From DATILL01 sp035476575 (lineage in GTDB: Bacteria; Actinomycetota; Actinomycetes; Mycobacteriales; JACQDL01), in assembly GCA_035476575.1 (NCBI GenBank), contig DATILL010000119.1, positions 1 to 29,482 of the forward strand: DNA of 29,482 bases. The letters are read 5' to 3'. The notes under the pieces were generated by a model that ran no database searches, had not been told where the DNA came from, and saw only the letters and a list, made by a program, of their open reading frames with translations. Shown here piece by piece: positions 1 to 6,550 of this stretch. Position 1 is the stretch's first letter; the number at the start of each line of letters is the position of its first letter. The translations under genes were made by a program, and so were the position numbers.

Positions 1-330
1 AAGCTCCCCGACCCGCCCAGCATGCACACACCGCCCATCACACGACGGCTGCGGCAGCGGCCGCTCGGACACGACCCAAGATCATGCCCCCACCCCAGCC
101 CACCAGCCCCGCGACACGCCCACGACCTGGTGAATAGCTACGTTGTGCGCCCCTCCACCACCGCCACGGTTCAGGCCAGGTCATAGTCATCATCGACCCA
201 GGCATACCGCTCGCTCAGCTCGAACACGACTGATCCACCAGGAGGCTCCTTCGCTGGGCCGGATCAGCGATTAGTGCGTATTGTCGCCCACGACGGCGTG
301 CCCGGCCGAGGCTGGATAGGCTGGCCGGCG
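1..330. other. Upstream stretch without a convincing gene
   Basis: I see no supported gene in this stretch. On the minus strand a short reading frame (about 181-237, GTG start) would encode about 18 residues ending in an acidic tail (DDDYDLA), but it has no good ribosome site and no recognisable family, so it may be a gene remnant. The plus-strand reading frame of tsaE is open back to a GTG at 274, but the family's usual N-terminus begins at the ATG at 331. Confidence 0.4.
317..322 (+). promoter_or_regulatory. Putative -10 box (TAGGCT) for leaderless tsaE
   Basis: TAGGCT ends 8 nt before the ATG at 331 and no Shine-Dalgarno sequence lies between them. This is the geometry expected of a leaderless transcript whose first base is the start codon. 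No clear -35 box is visible. It supports the 331 start over the upstream GTG at 274. Confidence 0.45.
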
Positions 331-816
331 ATGGTTGAGCTGCGTACTCCCGAGGACACCCGGGCGCTGGGGCGGGCGCTGGCCGGCGTGCTCCGAGCCG
401 GCGACCTGGTCGTGCTGTCCGGGCCGCTTGGTGCGGGCAAGACCGTGCTGGCCCAGGGCGTCGGCGCCGGCCTCGGCGTTCCCGGCCCGGTGCTCTCGCC
501 GACGTTCGTCATCGCCCGGGTGCACCGCGGCGGCCGGCTGCCGCTGGTGCATGTCGACGCCTACCGGCTCGGCTCGGTCGCCGAGGTCGACGACCTGGAT
601 CTCGACGCCGACCTGGCCGACTCCGTCACGATCGTCGAGTGGGGCGGCGGGCTGGTCGAGCAGCTCGCCGACGCCCACCTGGAGATCCGCCTCGACCGCC
701 ACCCCGACGCCCGCCACCCCGACGACTGCCGTACCGCCGAGCTGCTCCCCCACGGCGGCGACTGGGCCACCCGGCTGGACGCCGCGCTGGACGCCGTACT
801 CAGCGCTCGGTCTTGA
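331..816 (+). CDS. tsaE: tRNA t6A biosynthesis ATPase TsaE
   Basis: TsaE is the cytoplasmic P-loop ATPase that works with the TsaB-TsaD complex to make N6-threonylcarbamoyladenosine at position 37 of ANN-decoding tRNAs. The 161-residue product has the family order: an N-terminal segment (ELRTPEDTRALG), a Walker A loop GPLGAGKT near residue 30, the SPTFVI switch-like segment, HVDAYRL, and a late VEWGG motif. Its length is normal. I chose the ATG at 331 because homologues start there and a TAGGCT box lies 8 nt upstream; a GTG at 274 would add 19 residues of unlikely sequence. In most actinobacteria tsaE directly precedes tsaB; here three minus-strand lipoprotein genes separate them, and the 3' ends of tsaE and the first of these overlap by 17 bp. 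Confidence 0.93.
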   Translation: MVELRTPEDTRALGRALAGVLRAGDLVVLSGPLGAGKTVLAQGVGAGLGVPGPVLSPTFVIARVHRGGRLPLVHVDAYRLGSVAEVDDLDLDADLADSVTIVEWGGGLVEQLADAHLEIRLDRHPDARHPDDCRTAELLPHGGDWATRLDAALDAVLSARS

Positions 817-1489
817 CCTGCACCGACCCCCGCACCGCCGCACAGCCCCGCTCGATGTCCGCCTGCCGGGTCGCGTACTGGCAGTTGATCTCGACCTCGT
901 GCCGGCCGCGGAAGACGAACAGGAAGTCGGATGAGTAGTCCCCCCGGGTCGTGCTGGCGTGGTACCCGAACGCCCGCGCCCCGTCCACCGTCACCTCGTC
1001 CGGCACCGCGGAGTCAAAGCGGAAGCCCTGCTGCTCGAACTGCGCGATCACCATCTTGAGCTGGTCGACCAGGCTCTGGCTGCTGATCTTGTCGCTGTCG
1101 GCGTTCAGCGGGAAGTCAACCACCAGGATCAGGTCCTTGCTGGCCAGCGCGACAGCGGACCGGTGCTGGCCAGTGGTCCCGGCGTTCGCGCCGATGTTGA
1201 CCTGGTCGGTGACATCGCGGAAGCCAGCCGGCATCGAATAGCAGTACGGCGCTCCGGCCGGCGCGATCACCCGGCCGGAGCAGGACAGCGCCTCCCGATG
1301 GGTGGTGCTGCCACCGGCGCCGGTCAGCTCGGGCGTCGCGGACGGGCTGGAGGTCGCCGCCGCGGTAACGGCAGGGGTGGCGCTCGGGCTCGGCTCGGCA
1401 AGGCTGCCCCTGCCGTCGACGGACGAGGTGCACCCGGCCAGCAGGGCCAGCAGGCTGAGCCTGGCCGCGATCCGTCGGGGAACGGTCAT
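800..1489 (-). CDS. Secreted lipoprotein, paralogue 1 of 3
   Basis: The 229-residue product begins with a basic N-terminus, a hydrophobic stretch and an LLAGC lipobox, so it should be exported and lipid-anchored to the outer face of the membrane. A Ser/Thr/Pro/Ala-rich linker follows, then a folded domain that opens with the motif APAGAPYCYSMPAGFRDV and closes with EVEINCQY. The same motifs occur in the upstream neighbour, so the two are paralogues. I chose the ATG at 1489 rather than an upstream in-frame start because it places the signal peptide correctly and overlaps the stop of the upstream gene by ATGA, suggesting translational coupling. Paired cysteines in the domain could form a disulfide outside the cell. 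The function is unknown to me; it resembles the many actinobacterial lipoproteins of unknown role. Confidence 0.8.
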   Translation of the reverse strand: MTVPRRIAARLSLLALLAGCTSSVDGRGSLAEPSPSATPAVTAAATSSPSATPELTGAGGSTTHREALSCSGRVIAPAGAPYCYSMPAGFRDVTDQVNIGANAGTTGQHRSAVALASKDLILVVDFPLNADSDKISSQSLVDQLKMVIAQFEQQGFRFDSAVPDEVTVDGARAFGYHASTTRGDYSSDFLFVFRGRHEVEINCQYATRQADIERGCAAVRGSVQVKTER

Positions 1490-2163
1490 CTCACGGTCCT
1501 GATCTGCATCGTGGCCTGCACCTCTCGGCAGGCATGCTGGACGGCGTCCTTGCGGTCGGAGTACTGGCACAGCACCTCGACCTCGGAAAGCCCGCGGAAC
1601 GCGAAGGTCAGGTCGGACTGGAACGTCCGGTCCTTGCTGACCGCGTGATAGGTGAACGCACGCGCCCGGTCCACCTGCCCGACCGTCGGCGTGCGGGTGG
1701 CGAACACGAACCCGGACCTGGTCAGCGAGGTCAGGATGGCCTGCAGGTCCTGGCCGATCTTGGCGTTGGGGAGCAGGTCGGTGTTGGACGGCGGCCGGTA
1801 GACCAGGACCACGATCAGGTCCCGCCCGGCCAGCCCAACCGCCGAGAGGTACTTGGCGTTTCCGATGCCCGCGCCCAGCCGGACCTGCTTGCTCACGTCC
1901 CGGAACCCGGCCGGCAGCCGGTAGCAGTATGGCGCGCCGGCCGGGGCGATGATCGTGCCGCCCCGGCAGCTCAACGCCGGCCGGCCCTGGTCATAGACCT
2001 CGGGGGTTGGCGACGGGGTCGGTGACGGCGTGCTGGACGCCGTCGGCGGGCTCGCCGTCGTGGTGGAGAACCGTCCCGTGCCGGCGACCGTCGCCGTGCA
2101 GGCCGTGAGCAGCACGTTCGTGAGCAGCCCGACCGCGAGCAGCGGTGCCCAGCCCGGATGCAC
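1486..2163 (-). CDS. Secreted lipoprotein, paralogue 2 of 3
   Basis: The product has 225 residues with a GTG start, a signal peptide ending in an LLTAC lipobox, a long Thr/Ser/Pro linker (about residues 33-55) and a domain sharing APAGAPYCYRLPAGFRDV and SEVEVLCQY with its neighbour. It should be a membrane-anchored extracellular lipoprotein. The gene starts 3 nt after the stop of the upstream lipoprotein gene and overlaps the downstream one by 4 nt (ATGA), so the three form one tight operon read against the surrounding tsa genes. No enzyme motif is visible. The function is unknown; its position inside the tsa cluster does not imply a role in tRNA modification. Confidence 0.8.
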   Translation of the reverse strand: MHPGWAPLLAVGLLTNVLLTACTATVAGTGRFSTTTASPPTASSTPSPTPSPTPEVYDQGRPALSCRGGTIIAPAGAPYCYRLPAGFRDVSKQVRLGAGIGNAKYLSAVGLAGRDLIVVLVYRPPSNTDLLPNAKIGQDLQAILTSLTRSGFVFATRTPTVGQVDRARAFTYHAVSKDRTFQSDLTFAFRGLSEVEVLCQYSDRKDAVQHACREVQATMQIRTVR

Positions 2164-2166
2164 GGC

Positions 2167-2718
2167 TCACCCCACCCGAAGCGAGTCGAGCACGGCCTGG
2201 CAGCCGTTGGCCACCGCCTTCGGCTTGTCCTGCCACTGGCAGGCGACCTCGACCTCGCTCCTGCCGGCGAAGATGAAGTACAGGTCGCTGGCCTGGCTGG
2301 TGCCGTTGTCCAGGATCCGCAGGTACATCGCCCGGCCAGCCTTGACGTCTCGGCGCTGCACCGCCGAGACCCTGCGCTGGGTGGTGGTCAGCGTCCTGAC
2401 GACCGGCGCGAGCTGGCGGACCAGCTCGCCGTCGGACAGGGTCGAGGCGTCCTGGTCCAGCGGGAAGGACAGCACCGTGATCGTGTTGTAGACGTCGATG
2501 GCCACGGCGGCGGCGTGTGTCGTCGCGGCGGCGCCGGCCTTGGTCCGGTCGGCCAGCGCCGGCTGCTGCGTGAAGCTGGTCGGGAGCTGGAAGGAGAACG
2601 GCGCGCCGTCCGGCGCGACCCGGTTCGGGTCGTCCCTCGCGCAGCCGGCCACCAGCACCAGCCCTACTGACACCATGCTGACCAGCGGCGTTGCAATGGA
2701 CCCTCCAGGCAGACGCAT
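2167..2718 (-). CDS. Secreted lipoprotein, paralogue 3 of 3
   Basis: This first gene of the lipoprotein operon encodes 183 residues with a signal peptide ending in LVAGC. It is shorter than its two neighbours and lacks the long Ser/Thr/Pro linker: the domain follows the lipid-anchored cysteine almost at once. It has a weaker version of the shared motif (APDGAPFSFQLPTSF) and keeps SEVEVACQW near the end, so it is a diverged paralogue. I chose the ATG at 2718 because a TAGCCT box ends 7 nt upstream with no Shine-Dalgarno sequence, the leaderless arrangement seen repeatedly in this window; a GTG two codons upstream is possible. Its function is not recognised. Confidence 0.78.
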   Translation of the reverse strand: MRLPGGSIATPLVSMVSVGLVLVAGCARDDPNRVAPDGAPFSFQLPTSFTQQPALADRTKAGAAATTHAAAVAIDVYNTITVLSFPLDQDASTLSDGELVRQLAPVVRTLTTTQRRVSAVQRRDVKAGRAMYLRILDNGTSQASDLYFIFAGRSEVEVACQWQDKPKAVANGCQAVLDSLRVG

Positions 2719-2725
2719 AGCCACG

Positions 2726-2731
2726 AGGCTA
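2726..2731 (-). promoter_or_regulatory. Putative -10 box (TAGCCT) for the lipoprotein operon
   Basis: Read on the minus strand, TAGCCT ends 7 nt before the ATG at 2718, with no ribosome site between. It would drive a leaderless transcript through all three lipoprotein genes. It is divergent from the tsaB promoter about 80 bp away. Confidence 0.45.
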
Positions 2732-2810
2732 GTGTCTGGGCCTGCGTCGTGTTGACGGGATGCGCCGACCGGACGGGCGGATCGGGTCGGGGGCGGCTCC
2801 GGCGAGCGGC

Positions 2811-2816
2811 TACCCT
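2811..2816 (+). promoter_or_regulatory. Putative -10 box (TACCCT) for leaderless tsaB
   Basis: TACCCT ends 6 nt before the GTG at 2823 and no Shine-Dalgarno sequence is present. This suggests that tsaB-rimI-tsaD has its own leaderless promoter, which it needs because the lipoprotein insertion separates it from tsaE. No convincing -35 box is seen. Confidence 0.45.
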
Positions 2817-2822
2817 CGGCCC

Positions 2823-3524
2823 GTGCTGGTACTCGCCCTCGACACCGCTACCCCGGCGGTCACCGTGGCACTTGCCGAGGTGGGAGCTGACGCGGTGGCG
2901 GCCGGCGCGGTCAACGTGCTCGCCGTCCGGGTCGGCGTGGACGCCCGCCGGCACGGCGAGCTGCTCGGCCCGGCGGTACGCGACGTGCTGGCCGAGGCGA
3001 CGATTGAGCCACGGGACCTGGCCGCGGTCGCGGTCGGCCTTGGCCCTGGCCCGTTCACCGGGCTGCGGGTCGGGCTGGTCACCGCCGCCGCGCTGGCCGA
3101 CGCGCTGGGCATCCCGGCGTACGGCGCTTGCTCGCTGGACGCCATCGCCGGCCGGCCCGGGGTACCGCTGCTGGTGGCGACCGACGCCCGCCGGCACGAG
3201 GTCTACTGGGCTGCCTACGACGCCGACGGCGTACGGCCGGCCGGGCCGGCGGTGGACCGCCCGGCCGAGCTCGCCGCCATGCTGGCCGAGCCGCGGTTGG
3301 CTGGCCTGGGGCTGGCCGCGATGGCCGGTGCCGGGGCGGAACGCTACGCCGAGGTGCTCGGCCTGCCGCTGCGCGGGCCGGCGTACCCGGATCCGGGCGC
3401 GCTGGTCCGGCTGGTCGCCGACCGGGTGCGGGCCGGCGCGCCGGCCGACCCGCTGACCCCGCTGTACCTGCGCCGCCCGGACGCCGAGATGCCCGGCCGA
3501 GCCAAGCCGGTGTTACAGGCGTGA
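2823..3524 (+). CDS. tsaB: tRNA t6A biosynthesis scaffold protein TsaB
   Basis: TsaB is the inactive ASKHA-fold partner of TsaD; the heterodimer, with TsaE, transfers the threonylcarbamoyl group to tRNA A37. The 233-residue product starts VLVLALDTATP, the usual opening, followed by GLGPGPFTGLRVGL near residue 80 and the TDARRHEVYWA segment. Its length is normal. I chose the GTG at 2823 because it lies just before the first beta strand and just after a TACCCT box; the frame is open to 2760 but the extra residues look non-coding. It overlaps rimI by 4 nt (GTGA), so the two are translationally coupled. Confidence 0.93.
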   Translation: MLVLALDTATPAVTVALAEVGADAVAAGAVNVLAVRVGVDARRHGELLGPAVRDVLAEATIEPRDLAAVAVGLGPGPFTGLRVGLVTAAALADALGIPAYGACSLDAIAGRPGVPLLVATDARRHEVYWAAYDADGVRPAGPAVDRPAELAAMLAEPRLAGLGLAAMAGAGAERYAEVLGLPLRGPAYPDPGALVRLVADRVRAGAPADPLTPLYLRRPDAEMPGRAKPVLQA

Positions 3525-4039
3525 CCGAGATCTCGGACGACCGTCCGACCATCGAGCTGCGCCGGATGCGGCCGAGCCACGTACGGGCCGTGGGTGGCCT
3601 GGAGCGCGCGCTGTTCACCGACGAGCCCTGGTCGGAGCGGATGCTCACCAAGGAGCTGGCGCAGGCCGGGCGGTACTACCTGGTCGCGCTCGACGGACCG
3701 GAGGTTGTCGGGTACGCCGGCCTGGCCGACCTCGGGGACGAGGCGCACGTGATGACCATCGGGGTGCGGGCCGACCGGCAGCGGCGCGGCATCGGCGCGC
3801 GGCTCCTGACCGGGCTGCTGGCCGAGGCGGCCCGGCACCGGGTCCGCCGGGTGCTGCTGGAGGTGGCCGCCGACAACGCCCCGGCCCAGCGGCTCTACGC
3901 CCGGCACGGCTTCCACCCGATCGGCCTGCGCAAGGGCTACTACCAGGCGACCGGGACCGACGCGGTGGTGATGGCGCTCACGCCCGGCCGGAGGCCCGGG
4001 CCCGAGAGGCCCGGCGCCCGACCGGAGGCCCAGGGATGA
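3521..4039 (+). CDS. rimI: Ribosomal protein S18 N-alpha-acetyltransferase RimI
   Basis: This is a GNAT-family enzyme of 172 residues. Homologues transfer acetyl from acetyl-CoA to the N-terminal alanine of ribosomal protein S18. The acetyl-CoA binding loop RQRRGIGARLL is clear near residue 87, followed by LLEVAADNAPAQRLYARHGF, the conserved RimI segment with the catalytic-face Asn and Tyr, and the GLRKGYYQ tail motif. A short proline- and glycine-rich C-terminal tail extends past the fold. The gene starts at a GTG overlapping the tsaB stop (GTGA), and its own stop overlaps the tsaD ATG (ATGA). The tsaB-rimI-tsaD order is standard in actinobacteria. Acetylation of S18 is family knowledge, not tested here. 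Confidence 0.9.
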   Translation: MTEISDDRPTIELRRMRPSHVRAVGGLERALFTDEPWSERMLTKELAQAGRYYLVALDGPEVVGYAGLADLGDEAHVMTIGVRADRQRRGIGARLLTGLLAEAARHRVRRVLLEVAADNAPAQRLYARHGFHPIGLRKGYYQATGTDAVVMALTPGRRPGPERPGARPEAQG

Positions 4040-5088
4040 GCGCTGACCCGCTGGTGCTGGGGATCGAGACGTCCTGCGACGAGACCGGGGTGGGAGTCGT
4101 CCGCGGGCGCACCCTGCTCGCCGACGCGGTGGCGTCCAGTGTGGACAGCCATGCCCGGTTCGGCGGGGTAGTGCCGGAGGTGGCCTCCCGGGCGCATCTG
4201 GAGGCGATGGTGCCGACGGTACGCCGGGCCTGCGCCGAGGCCGGCGTCGTACTGTCCGATGTGGACGCCGTCGCGGTGACCGCCGGGCCGGGGCTGGCCG
4301 GCGCGCTGCTGGTCGGGGTGGCCGCGGCCAAGGCGTATGCGCTGGCCCTGGGCAGGCCGCTGTACGGCGTCAACCACCTGGCCGCGCACGTGGCCGTGGA
4401 CGAGCTGGAGCACGGTCCGCTGCCCGAGCCGTGCGTGGCCCTGCTGGTCTCCGGCGGGCACTCCTCGCTGCTGCTGGTACCCGACGTGGTCTCCGACGTA
4501 CGGCCGCTCGGCGCGACCATCGACGACGCGGCGGGGGAGGCGTTCGACAAGGTGGCGCGGCTGTTGGGCCTGCCGTTCCCCGGCGGCCCGCACATCGACC
4601 GGGTGGCGCGGGACGGTCGGCCGGACGCGATCGCGTTTCCCCGCGGGCTGGCTGGGCCGCGCGCTGGGCATTCGCCGGCCGGGCCGTTTGACTTTTCTTT
4701 CTCCGGGCTGAAGACGGCGGTGGCCCGCTGGGTGGAGGCCCGGCAGCGGGCCGGTGAGGTGGTGCCGGTGGCCGACGTGGCGGCGTCGTTCCAGGAGGCG
4801 GTGGCCGACGTGCTGACCGCCAAGGCGGTCCGGGCCTGCCGCGAGCATGGCGTCGACCACCTGCTTGTCGGCGGCGGGGTGGCGGCCAACTCGCGGCTGC
4901 GGCGGCTGGCCGAGGTACGCTGCGCGGACGCCGGCATCGTGCTGCGGGTGCCGCGGCCGAAGCTGTGCACGGACAACGGCGCGATGGTGGCCGCACTCGG
5001 TGCCAAGCTGGTCGCCGCCGGGGCGGCACCGTCGACGTTGGACATCCCGGCTGACTCGTCGCTGCCGGTGGTGGAAGTGCTGGTATGA
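4036..5088 (+). CDS. tsaD: tRNA N6-adenosine threonylcarbamoyltransferase TsaD
   Basis: TsaD is the catalytic ASKHA-family subunit that moves threonylcarbamoyl from its AMP ester to A37 of tRNA. The 350-residue product has all the expected motifs in order: LGIETSCDETGVG at residues 8-20, the metal-binding NHLAAH (His114 and His118), the nucleotide-binding SGGHSSLLL, GEAFDKVARLLGLPFPGGP, FSFSGLKTAV, GGGVAANSRLR and the final CTDNGAMVA. Its length is normal and no key residue is missing. The start overlaps the rimI stop by 4 nt. The stop is itself the start of a six-codon frame (ATGACGGAG...) that ends just before the next small gene and carries that gene's ribosome site. Confidence 0.96.
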   Translation: MSADPLVLGIETSCDETGVGVVRGRTLLADAVASSVDSHARFGGVVPEVASRAHLEAMVPTVRRACAEAGVVLSDVDAVAVTAGPGLAGALLVGVAAAKAYALALGRPLYGVNHLAAHVAVDELEHGPLPEPCVALLVSGGHSSLLLVPDVVSDVRPLGATIDDAAGEAFDKVARLLGLPFPGGPHIDRVARDGRPDAIAFPRGLAGPRAGHSPAGPFDFSFSGLKTAVARWVEARQRAGEVVPVADVAASFQEAVADVLTAKAVRACREHGVDHLLVGGGVAANSRLRRLAEVRCADAGIVLRVPRPKLCTDNGAMVAALGAKLVAAGAAPSTLDIPADSSLPVVEVLV

Positions 5089-5101
5089 CGGAGGTGCCGG
5101 T

Positions 5102-5320
5102 GTGACTACGCTGATGTGGGAGGTGCGGGCCGCCGAAGGCCGGCTCGCCGAGCTGGTGGAGTGGGTGCTGGCCAACGCCGGCCCGGACGCGGTGGTCTAC
5201 CGCAGCGGCGACGACGAGCGGGTGGTGCTGATCGGTCCGCCGGAGGCCGGCCCTGGTGAGCCGCCGGCCGAGCTGGTCCGCCGCGCCCCGCACGCCTGGA
5301 CCTTCGACCGCGTCCGCTGA
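5102..5320 (+). CDS. Small alpha/beta protein, possibly ABM-like
   Basis: The 72-residue product starts at a GTG with a GGAGG ribosome site 7 nt upstream, 13 nt after the tsaD stop, so it is probably the last gene of the tsa operon. It opens with MWEVRAAEGRLAELVEWV, continues with a short predicted strand (AVVYRSGDDERVVLI), and ends in APHAWTFDRVR. The strand-helix-strand pattern and the VYRS...VVLI pairing recall small antibiotic-biosynthesis-monooxygenase-type ferredoxin folds, but this is a guess from the pattern. No catalytic motif is visible. The function is unknown. Confidence 0.7.
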   Translation: MTTLMWEVRAAEGRLAELVEWVLANAGPDAVVYRSGDDERVVLIGPPEAGPGEPPAELVRRAPHAWTFDRVR

Positions 5321-5369
5321 CCCGCTCATCCCCACGGACCCGCTTTGTGGACCATGGCTTCCCCGTGTG

Positions 5370-5447
5370 GTCACCTTTCCGCCTTGTGGTGACCTCTCGT
5401 TCCCCCACTACAACGAGAGGTCACCACAAGGGAACGAAAGGTGAACC
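5370..5447. repeat. Nested palindromic repeat, left of the nuclease gene
   Basis: A perfect 20-bp inverted repeat (5382-5401 and 5412-5431, 10-nt loop) carries the core GTGGTGACCTCTCG. A weaker outer pair of arms (CACCTTTC near 5373 and GAAAGGTG at 5436) uses a degenerate copy of the same core, so the element is a nested double hairpin. The core recurs to the right of the next gene and again before guaB. It could end transcription of the tsa operon, but no T-run follows; its spread across loci looks more like a REP-type element. Confidence 0.85.
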
Positions 5448-5499
5448 GAGGACTGTGGATAACCGCATCCGGGTGGCCGAGGACCGGCACCCTTCAGGG

Positions 5500-6396
5500 A
5501 TGCCAGACGCAGCCAACTATCCAGCTCACTTGGCCGGGCGAGTCTTTCGGGCCTCGGAACAGATCGGCCTCGGTCATCTCACCCGAGAGCAGCTCCGCAG
5601 CAGCCAATGGCGACGGCTCATCCGGGACGTCTACGCCGACGCCAGGCTGCCGGCGGACCATGGCGTCCTCGTCACCGCGGCCCGGATCGTCGCGCCTGCT
5701 AACGCGACGTTCTGCCGGCTGAGTGCGGCATGGCTGTATGGAATACGGGTGGCCTCGGCCGGGGAGCCAGCCCATCTGTCCGTTCCCCGCGACAGCTACT
5801 TCCACCGCTACAACGGCCTGCGTGTGCATCGGGACGATCTGCCCGCCCAGCACATGACCAGGGTCAAGGGTTTCCGGGTGACCACGCCGGCCCGGACCGC
5901 AGTCGACCTCGCCCGTGGCCCGGATCTCGTCAGCGCGGTCGGCCACGTGGACGCGTTGCTGCACGCTGGGATCACCGACCTGGCCACCGTACGGGACCTG
6001 CTGTCACGGCTGCCCAAGATCCGGGGTGCCGACCGGGCGGCGCGTGCGTTCGGGCTGGCCGACGAGCGGGCGGAGTCACCGTTGGAGAGCCGGGGACGGG
6101 TGGTTCTGGTCCTGGGTGGACTGCCCGTGCCTGCGGTGCAGTTCGAGATCCACGACAACCGTGGCCTTGTGGCTCGGGTCGACCTCGCTTATCCGCACCT
6201 GCGTCTAGCCATTGAGATCGACGGCGCCTGGCATGCAGCGTCCACGCAGCTCGCGAAGGACCGGCGACGGCTCAACCGGATCGTGGCTGCCGGCTGGACG
6301 GTCCTGCACTTCACGGCTAGCGACCTGTACCAGCGTCCGGCGGAGGTCGTGGCCGAGGTGCGCCAGCACATCAGTATTCGCCCGATCGCGGGCTGA
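5500..6396 (+). CDS. AbiEi-like / DUF559 putative PD-(D/E)XK nuclease
   Basis: The 298-residue product has two parts. Residues 18-50 (ASEQIGLGHLTREQLRSSQW then RRLIRDVYADA) form the N-terminal winged-helix segment typical of AbiEi-type proteins. Residues 192-293 match the DUF559/Vsr-like nuclease domain, with Glu196 in ESPLES, Asp228 in RVDLAYP and Glu239-x-Asp241 in LAIEIDG as the likely metal ligands, then a TVLHFTASDL strand-helix end. Proteins of this type are common, often multicopy, in actinobacteria; their substrate is generally unknown. The start is uncertain: the frame is open to 5347 but runs through the palindromic repeat, so I use the ATG at 5500 (a GTG at 5455 is possible). No partner toxin gene is adjacent. 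Palindromic repeats of one family flank it on both sides. Confidence 0.8.
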   Translation: MPDAANYPAHLAGRVFRASEQIGLGHLTREQLRSSQWRRLIRDVYADARLPADHGVLVTAARIVAPANATFCRLSAAWLYGIRVASAGEPAHLSVPRDSYFHRYNGLRVHRDDLPAQHMTRVKGFRVTTPARTAVDLARGPDLVSAVGHVDALLHAGITDLATVRDLLSRLPKIRGADRAARAFGLADERAESPLESRGRVVLVLGGLPVPAVQFEIHDNRGLVARVDLAYPHLRLAIEIDGAWHAASTQLAKDRRRLNRIVAAGWTVLHFTASDLYQRPAEVVAEVRQHISIRPIAG

Positions 6397-6430
6397 CCAG
6401 CACCGGGAACAACCGATCCGGCACCGCCCT

Positions 6431-6545
6431 TGTGGTGACCTCTTGGGGTCGTAAGACAACAAGAGGTCACCACACGGCGTGTAGGTGACCACACGGGCAT
6501 GTGAGTCAACGAGAGGTCACCACAACGCCGAGAGGTGACCACAGC
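6431..6545. repeat. Palindromic repeat cluster, right of the nuclease gene
   Basis: Five copies of the GTGGTGACC-type core lie here. The first two form a perfect 15-bp hairpin (6431-6445 with 6460-6474, 14-nt loop). The last two, in minus orientation, lie 19 bp apart (6515 and 6534) and are joined by CAACGCCG, the same dimer arrangement seen before guaB. The cluster fills the gap between two convergent genes, ending 5 nt before the end of the peptidase gene. Confidence 0.85.
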
Positions 6546-6550
6546 GAGAA

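Noticed and set aside
271..843. Long minus-strand open frames across tsaE and similar shadows opposite tsaD, groEL, guaB, guaB3 and the 1116-residue gene
   Set aside because: They are antisense frames kept open by high GC; their sequences are low-complexity in Arg, Pro and Ala and match no family.
5347..5499. N-terminal extension of the DUF559 gene
   Set aside because: It would translate the palindromic repeat itself (VVTSRSPTTTRGHHKG), so the real start lies downstream.
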